DNA from: Halorubrum sp. Atlit-26R
GTDB taxonomy: Archaea; Halobacteriota; Halobacteria; Halobacteriales; Haloferacaceae
Assembly: GCF_003666015.1 (NCBI RefSeq)
Contig: NZ_QPLT01000010.1
Span: forward strand, 1-64,000
DNA: 64,000 nt
Direction of reading: 5' to 3'
A program made the position numbers and the translations under genes. This document shows, one piece after another, positions 59,151-64,000 of this stretch. The notes beneath the pieces are model-generated. The model was not told the origin of the DNA, did not search any database, and saw only the letters and a program-made list of their open reading frames with translations. Position 1 is the stretch's first letter, and each line of letters begins with the position of its first letter.

Positions 59151-59876
59151 ATGATATCGCTCGACGAGGCCGTGACGGCCCGACTGGAGTCACACGGGGA
59201 GCGCTTCGAGGTACTCATCGACCCCGACGCCGCGCTCGCGATCAAGCGCGGGGAGTTCGACGGCGACTTGGAGGAGGTCATCGCCGCGGAGGACGTCTTC
59301 GAGAACGCCTCGCGGGGCGATCGCCCCGCGGAAGAGGACTTAGAGACGGTCTTCGGCACCACGGAACCGCTCGATATCATCCCGGAGGTCGTCGAGCGCG
59401 GGGAGATCCAGATCACCGCCGAGCAGCGCGCGGAGATGCAAGAGCGGAAGCACAACCAGCTGGTGACGACCATCACGCGCAACGCGGTGAACCCGCAGAT
59501 GGACGACTCGCCGCACCCGCCGGAGCGGATCGAGCGGGCGCTAGAGGAGGCCGGCTTCCAGATCGACCCGATGGAGCCGGTGGAAAACCAGGTCGACGAC
59601 GCGCTCGACGCGCTCCGACCGGTGATTCCGATCCGGTTCGAAGAGGTGACGATGGCGGTCCAGCTCCCCGCCGACTACGCGGGGTCCGGGCAGGCGCAGA
59701 TCCGCGAGTTCGGCGACCTCGAACGCGAGGAGTGGCAGAACGACGGCTCGTGGGTCGGCGTGCTCACCTTCCCCGCCGGGCTCCAGAACGACCTCTACGA
59801 CCTCGTCAACGAGGTCACCTCCGGGGAGGGGGACGCCCGCGTGATCAAGGACAAAGACGAGCTTCGGACCCGGTAG
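59151..59876 (+). CDS. sdo1: ribosome maturation protein SBDS
   Basis: A 241-residue three-domain protein. The FYSH domain (MISLDEAVTARLESHGERFEVLIDPDAAL..., FENASRGDRPAEEDLETVFGT), a helical middle (EVVERGEIQITAEQR, VTTITRNAVNPQ, PHPPERIERALEEAG) and the ferredoxin-like C-terminus (PIRFEEVTMAVQLPADYAG) are in family order. It releases the anti-association factor aIF6 from the large subunit. ATG 59151 is chosen over an upstream frame. Confidence 0.95.
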   Translation: MISLDEAVTARLESHGERFEVLIDPDAALAIKRGEFDGDLEEVIAAEDVFENASRGDRPAEEDLETVFGTTEPLDIIPEVVERGEIQITAEQRAEMQERKHNQLVTTITRNAVNPQMDDSPHPPERIERALEEAGFQIDPMEPVENQVDDALDALRPVIPIRFEEVTMAVQLPADYAGSGQAQIREFGDLEREEWQNDGSWVGVLTFPAGLQNDLYDLVNEVTSGEGDARVIKDKDELRTR

Positions 59877-59967
59877 CGCCGCCCGGTCGGCCGCTGCCGG
59901 CCGCGAGCCCGGCCGCAGTTTCACCGCCTCCGAGGGGTTGATACCGCCGGACCGCGGCTCGGATCGC

Positions 59968-60453
59968 ATGCATCCACGCGCGGCGGAGTTCGCGGAGCGG
60001 GCCAGGGAACGGTACGACGCCGATGTCGACGTGCTGGAGTTCGAGGCCGGCACGGAGACGGCGGCCGCCGCGGCCGACGCCGTCGGCTGCGAGACGGGCG
60101 CTATCGCGTCGACCATCGTCGTCTCGCTCTCCGGCGGCGAGCGGGACGGCGCGCTCGTCGCGGCGGTCACGAGCGGCGCGAACCGACTGGATCTGGACGC
60201 GGTCGCCGATCACTTCGGTGCCGACGCCGCCGAGATGGGCGACCCGGACCGGATCCGCGAGGTCGTCGGCTGGAGCATCGGCGGCGTCCCGCCGATCGCT
60301 CACGACGCCGCGCTCCCGACCGTCTTCGACCCGACGCTCACCGAGTACGACACCGTCTACGGCGCCGCCGGGACGCCGAGCGCGGTGTTCGCGGTCGACC
60401 CCAAGACGCTCGCCGACCTCGCGGACGCGACCGTCGTCGACCTCACGGAGTGA
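59968..60453 (+). CDS. YbaK/EbsC family aminoacyl-tRNA deacylase-like protein
   Basis: A 161-residue protein. TAAAAADAVGCETGAIASTIVVSLSG, RLDLDAVADHF and VVGWSIGGVPPIAHD are the YbaK/ProX landmarks, including the GGVPP loop. It probably hydrolyses mischarged tRNA. The catalytic Lys of bacterial YbaK (in IxKTL) corresponds to IASTIVV here, so activity may differ. Start ATG 59968. Confidence 0.82.
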   Translation: MHPRAAEFAERARERYDADVDVLEFEAGTETAAAAADAVGCETGAIASTIVVSLSGGERDGALVAAVTSGANRLDLDAVADHFGADAAEMGDPDRIREVVGWSIGGVPPIAHDAALPTVFDPTLTEYDTVYGAAGTPSAVFAVDPKTLADLADATVVDLTE

Positions 60454-60520
60454 CGACCAGCGGCTCGCTTCGAGACGCACGTCGAGGGAGTTGTTAAGCG
60501 AGCGCGCTCTCGGGCGACGT

Positions 60521-60550
60521 GTTATTAATTCTATCTTGTGAAATAATAAC
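60521..60550 (+). promoter_or_regulatory. inverted repeat in the znuA promoter
   Basis: GTTATTA (60521-60527) and TAATAAC (60544-60550) are perfect inverted repeats 16 bases apart in an AT-rich island, ending 31 bases above the znuA ATG. TTATTAAT and CTATTAAT are TATA-like. Position suits a metal-responsive operator. No repressor gene is nearby. Confidence 0.4.
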
Positions 60551-60581
60551 CTTTTTCTATTAATCTACGGTACGGATCGGT

Positions 60582-61592
60582 ATGACTCACTCACGGCGGT
60601 CGGTGCTGCGGCGCGGCGCCGGCCTCGCGGCCGCGGGGGCGGCGGCGTCGCTGGCGGGATGCTCGGACGGGGGATCCGGCGGCTCCGAGGGGTTCGACTC
60701 CGGCTACGCGGCCTTCTTCACCCTCAACGACTGGGCCAACGAGGTCGCGGGCGAGAACGCGGCGTTCGAGGACCCCGTCGACGTGGGACAGCTCGGTCAC
60801 GGGTGGACGCCGGACGGGACGCTGGCCGCCGACGTGGCCGCGACGGACGCGTTCGTCTACCTCGACAGCCCGGAGTTCTCGTGGGCGCAGGACCTCGCGG
60901 AGACGCTTGAGAGCGACTACGACTCCGTCGCCGTGGTCGACGTGCTCGACGGACTGGAGGACGACCTGCTCGAATGGGACCACTCCCACGGCGGAGAGAG
61001 CGGGACTCACGACGGGGAGGACGGAAGCCACGACGGCGATGGCGGGGGAGAGGTCCGGTACGATCCCCACGTCTGGGTCGACCCGGTCCTCGCGGCCGAG
61101 ATGGTCGACACGATCTCGACGGGGCTCGGTGAGGCGGACCCGGAGAACGCCGACGCGTACGCCGCCAACGCCGAAGCGTACGCGGAAGAGCTCGACGCGG
61201 TCGACGCCGCGTTCGAGACGATCGCCGACGAGGCCGCGCGCGACGTGGCGGTGCTCGCGGGCCACAACTCCTTCCAGTACTTAGAGGCGCGCTACGGGTT
61301 CCGGCTCCGCTCGCCGGTCGGCGTCTCGCCGCAGAACGAGCCGACGCAGTCGGAGATCGCCGACACGATCGAACTCGTCGATTCGGAGGGGATCGACGTC
61401 GTGCTGTACGACCGCTTCCAGTCGCCGCGGCTCGCCGAGTCGATAGTCGAGAACAGCGGCGCGACGGAGGCGGTCCCCGTCACGCCCGCCGGCGGGACGA
61501 CGCGGGAGTGGAACGACGCCGGCTACGGCTACCTCGAACAGATGACCGAGGTCAACGTCCCCGCCTTCGAGCGGGCGTTCGGGTCGCAGTGA
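60582..61592 (+). CDS. znuA: metal ABC transporter substrate-binding lipoprotein (zinc/manganese)
   Basis: A 336-residue exported lipoprotein. The twin-arginine start is SRRSVLRR and the lipobox LAGC places the acylated Cys at residue 27. Ligand candidates are H in GHGW, H in DPHVWVDP, H in GHNSFQYLEARYG and D in VLYDRF, the usual cluster A-I set. A His/Asp-rich loop (DHSHGGESGTHDGEDGSHDGD) at about residues 132-152 is typical of ZnuA. First of three consecutive importer genes. Confidence 0.93.
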   Translation: MTHSRRSVLRRGAGLAAAGAAASLAGCSDGGSGGSEGFDSGYAAFFTLNDWANEVAGENAAFEDPVDVGQLGHGWTPDGTLAADVAATDAFVYLDSPEFSWAQDLAETLESDYDSVAVVDVLDGLEDDLLEWDHSHGGESGTHDGEDGSHDGDGGGEVRYDPHVWVDPVLAAEMVDTISTGLGEADPENADAYAANAEAYAEELDAVDAAFETIADEAARDVAVLAGHNSFQYLEARYGFRLRSPVGVSPQNEPTQSEIADTIELVDSEGIDVVLYDRFQSPRLAESIVENSGATEAVPVTPAGGTTREWNDAGYGYLEQMTEVNVPAFERAFGSQ

Positions 61593-61695
61593 GCCGTTCA
61601 CCGTGCCAGTTGGCCGTCGAGCGGTCCGGTGACGGCGACGCTCCCGACGGAGTAAAAGAGCTAAACGTGCGGCCGACCCAGACCGAGTACACGCA

Positions 61696-62436
61696 GTGAG
61701 CGCAATCGTCGACCTCGACGGCGTGACGTTCGCCTACGGCGACACCGTCGCCGTGAGAGACGTCTCCCTCACCGTCGAGGCGGGGGACTTCCTCGGGCTC
61801 GTCGGCCCGAACGGCTCCGGGAAGACCACCCTCCTCCACCTCATGCTCGGCCTCCACGAGGCGGACGAGGGGTCGGTCGAGCTGTTCGGGCGCCCGATCG
61901 AGGAGTTCGACGACGGCGGCCGGATCGGCTACGTCTCCCAGAAGGCGACGAGCCGCGGCGGCGCGATGCCGGTCACCGTCCGCGAGTGCGTCACCATGGG
62001 CCGGTTCGCGCACGCCGGACGGGGGCGCCTCTCGGAGGCCGACCGCACCGCCGTCGCCGACGCCATCGAGACGGTGGGTATCGGCGACCTGACCGACCGG
62101 CTCGTCTCGGAGCTGTCCGGCGGGCAGAAGCAGCGGGCGTACATCGCGCGCGCCCTGGCGAGCGACGCGGACCTGCTCGCGCTCGACGAGCCGACGGTCG
62201 GCGTCGACGCCGAGTCGCGCGACGCCTTTTACGCCCTCCTCGACGACCTCAACGACGAGGGGATCACGATCATCCTCATCGAGCACGACATCGGCGTCGT
62301 CACCGACCGCGCGAACCGCATCGCCTGTATCAACACCGAGCTGTACCACCACGGAGACACCGAGTCGTTCGTCGAGAGCGACGCCCTCGCCGAGGCGTAC
62401 GGAACGACGGGACAGGTCGTCCACCACCACCACTGA
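61696..62436 (+). CDS. znuC: metal ABC transporter ATP-binding protein
   Basis: A 246-residue ATPase. Walker A is GPNGSGKTT, the signature LSGGQKQR, Walker B LLALDEPTVGVD and the switch His in IEHD. The protein ends with four consecutive histidines. Start is GTG 61696. It overlaps znuB by one base (TGATG). It powers import of the metal bound by ZnuA. Confidence 0.95.
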   Translation: MSAIVDLDGVTFAYGDTVAVRDVSLTVEAGDFLGLVGPNGSGKTTLLHLMLGLHEADEGSVELFGRPIEEFDDGGRIGYVSQKATSRGGAMPVTVRECVTMGRFAHAGRGRLSEADRTAVADAIETVGIGDLTDRLVSELSGGQKQRAYIARALASDADLLALDEPTVGVDAESRDAFYALLDDLNDEGITIILIEHDIGVVTDRANRIACINTELYHHGDTESFVESDALAEAYGTTGQVVHHHH

Positions 62437-63506
62437 TGAGCGGGAGCAGCTCCGCTGACGGCGAGGCGGCGGCCGAGGCCATCGAGGGACCGGGCCGCGG
62501 ACTCCGGCGGCGTGCCGAACTCGCCGGGGTCGGCCTCACCGGGATCGTCGCCGTCGGCATGCTCGGCTTCCTCCTGCTCTACTGGGCGCAGGACCTCCCG
62601 GTGGCAAGCGACCTGTACGCCGCGTTCCGCTCGCTCGGCCGGGGGATGGACGCCGCGTTCGGCACGAACGTGTTCCGGCACCCGATCATGTGGCAGTCGA
62701 TGGCGGTGGGCGTGCTCGTCGGGGTGGTCGCGCCGCTCGTCGGCTCCTTCCTCGTCCACCGCGAGATGGCGCTGATCGGCGAGACGCTCGCGCACACCGC
62801 GTTCGCCGGCGTCGCGGTCGGGATCCTCGTCACCTCCTCGACCGGGTGGAACGGGTCGCTGCTGCTCGTCGCGCTCGCGGTCGGCATCCTCGGCGCGCTC
62901 GCGGTCCAGTGGCTCACCGAGCGCACCGACGCCTACGGCGACGTGCCCATCGCGATCATGCTCAGCGGGAGCTTCGCGGTCGGCACGCTGATCATCAGCT
63001 ACGGCGACGGGCTCACCGGGGTCAACGTCGAGGGGTTCCTGTTCGGGAACCTCGCGGTGGTCACGCCGGAGGGCGCGCGCCTGATGGGCGCGCTCTCCCT
63101 GATCGTCGTCGCCGGCGTGGCGCTGACGTACAAGCAGCTCCTCTTCATCACCTTCGACGAGCAGGCCGCGCGGGTCGCGCGGCTGAACGTCACCGGCTAC
63201 AACACCCTGCTCGTGGTGTTGACCGCGGTCGTCGTAGTCGGCGCGATGCAGGTGCTCGGGGTCATCCTCGTCGCCGCGATGCTGGTCGTCCCCGTCGCGG
63301 CCGCCTCGCAGGTCGCCCGGAGCTTCCGCGAGACGATGTACCTCGGCGTGATCTTCGGGCAGCTGTCGGTGCTCGGCGGCTTCGCCGTCTCGATCGGGTT
63401 CGGGCTCCCCTCCGGGGGATCGATCGTCGTCACGGCCATCGCGGTGTACCTCGCGAGCGTCGTCGGCTCGGGCTCCTCCGTGACGGCCGTCTCCGCGCAC
63501 GGATAA
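62436..63506 (+). CDS. znuB: metal ABC transporter permease
   Basis: A 356-residue integral membrane protein of the ABC-3 type. It has an acidic N-terminal 30 residues, then about nine hydrophobic segments. LVHREMALIGETLAHTAFAGVAVG and the VVVGAMQVLGVILVAAMLVVPVAAA block identify the family. A first helix and loop of about 55 residues before the core are longer than in bacterial ZnuB. Confidence 0.94.
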   Translation: MSGSSSADGEAAAEAIEGPGRGLRRRAELAGVGLTGIVAVGMLGFLLLYWAQDLPVASDLYAAFRSLGRGMDAAFGTNVFRHPIMWQSMAVGVLVGVVAPLVGSFLVHREMALIGETLAHTAFAGVAVGILVTSSTGWNGSLLLVALAVGILGALAVQWLTERTDAYGDVPIAIMLSGSFAVGTLIISYGDGLTGVNVEGFLFGNLAVVTPEGARLMGALSLIVVAGVALTYKQLLFITFDEQAARVARLNVTGYNTLLVVLTAVVVVGAMQVLGVILVAAMLVVPVAAASQVARSFRETMYLGVIFGQLSVLGGFAVSIGFGLPSGGSIVVTAIAVYLASVVGSGSSVTAVSAHG

Positions 63507-63593
63507 GTCCGGACGGCCCCCGCGGTTCCAGTCGGTGAGCCGGGCCGCGTCCGGTTTCCACAGACCCTTATGTCGCGGCCACGACCCACATCT

Positions 63594-63878
63594 ATGGGAG
63601 ATACCGAGACCTACACGGTCACCGGCCCCGACGGTGACGAAGAGTCGTTCGAACTGCCCGCCGGCCTCGTCGACGTGCTCAGCGAGCAGGGCGAGCCCGC
63701 GACCGCCGTCGTCTCCGACGTGGTCGTTCAGGCGATGGCCCAGCAGGCGCACGTCATCGTCCACCACAGCGAGGGCGATGTCCCCGAGGACATCGCGGAG
63801 ATGAACGAGACGGCCGCGGAGCTGTTCGAGGAGCGGTTCGGCCAGCCGCTCGAAGAGGCGCTCGGCCACTCGCACTGA
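63594..63878 (+). CDS. small acidic haloarchaeal protein ending in HSH
   Basis: A 94-residue protein. ETYTVTGPDGDEESFELPAGL, VVSDVVVQAMAQQAHVIVHHSEGD and a C-terminal helix EERFGQPLEEALGHSH. It looks like a conserved haloarchaeal family without known function. It follows znuB by 87 bases. His residues at the end could bind metal, but that is only suggestive. Confidence 0.65.
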   Translation: MGDTETYTVTGPDGDEESFELPAGLVDVLSEQGEPATAVVSDVVVQAMAQQAHVIVHHSEGDVPEDIAEMNETAAELFEERFGQPLEEALGHSH

Positions 63879-63977
63879 GCGGCTTCGACCCGCCTTTCGA
63901 CCGATCCGGCCCGTCGAACCGACCGAACGAGTTCGGCTGACGGGGCGCTTAAACCGATGGAGACCCTACTTTTCGGC

Positions 63978-64000
63978 ATGCCTACCGACCCGGACGGCGC
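63978..64000 (+). CDS. start of a gene cut by the window edge
   Basis: ATG at 63978 opens MPTDPDG before the sequence ends. GCTTAAACC at 63948-63956 about 25 bases above is a plausible TATA region. Nothing can be said of its product. Confidence 0.4.

Noticed and set aside
62229-63875. 548-residue minus-strand frame opposite znuB
   Set aside because: Highly charged His/Asp/Arg composition typical of antisense to a membrane protein gene; znuB is clearly real.

Overview
This is a very GC-rich stretch of archaeal chromosome. The proteins are strongly acidic, most genes have short leaders or none, and several families are archaeal or haloarchaeal: Pus10, SBDS, RNase P component 4, trpDFEG, a haloarchaeal glp cluster, haloarchaeal-type PAS histidine kinase and GCS2-type glutamate-cysteine ligase. 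The host is a halophilic archaeon. Halorubrum or a close relative is my guess from overall look only. Almost all of the window is ordinary chromosomal housekeeping sequence, densely packed on both strands.

Layout. 1-4.2 kb: end of an unknown gene, a CGYS glutaredoxin, a haloarchaeal conserved protein, a solitary IS1341-type tnpB with its end hairpins, and a cystathionine gamma-synthase/lyase. 4.3-9.1 kb: diphthine-ammonia ligase, glutamate dehydrogenase, a CitE-like lyase and a haloarchaeal membrane protein. 9.2-16 kb: a small zinc-ribbon gene, two acidic proteins, a nucleoside deaminase overlapping a PfkB sugar kinase and convergent with a BtpA/SgcQ protein, pterin dehydratase, an EVE-like protein and a P-loop ATPase. 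16.4-25.5 kb: superoxide dismutase, tRNA-Ser(UGA), a glycosyltransferase-like protein, an Idi-type Nudix protein, an AAA ATPase with a His-rich tail, a methyltransferase, a GNAT acetyltransferase, TspO, an AI-2E-family permease and DUF1684. 25.5-31 kb: an FAD reductase, a four-PAS histidine kinase and a His-rich MoaB. 30.7-34.6 kb: the trpDFEG operon with two TGTACA boxes in its promoter. 34.8-46.2 kb: UspA, Pus10, endonuclease III, DoxX, glutamate-cysteine ligase, a regulator, CoaD, a CoA-disulfide-reductase-like protein, an RNA-binding protein, Trm112-like, RNase P component 4 and phosphoglycolate phosphatase. 46.8-56.1 kb: a Cdc6-like AAA+ protein and the divergent glycerol cluster glpK-glpX / glpABC. 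56.2-64 kb: a DICT-domain protein, a CRTAC1-like propeller, a zinc finger, SBDS, a YbaK-type deacylase and a znuACB metal importer.

How genes work together. glpX (putative uptake), GlpK and GlpABC take glycerol to DHAP. trpDFEG makes early tryptophan intermediates. ZnuA-ZnuC-ZnuB form one metal ABC importer. GshA makes gamma-glutamylcysteine, and CoaD and the CoADR-like flavoprotein sit in the same thiol/CoA neighbourhood.

The most unusual content is not coding. Five intergenic copies (near 7.5, 15.9, 20.8, 38.5 and 46.4 kb) of a 300-460 bp element share short conserved blocks. In four of the five, the long central stem keeps perfect pairing although its sequence differs completely from copy to copy; in the 20.8 kb copy the pairing is imperfect. 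Two copies are bounded by perfect 13-14 bp inverted repeats containing TTTATAAA. Three run into arrays of a 57-bp unit, each unit carrying a TATA-like TTTATAAA. I see no protein in it. It looks like a structured RNA or a miniature mobile element whose fold is maintained, and it is my leading candidate for something undescribed.
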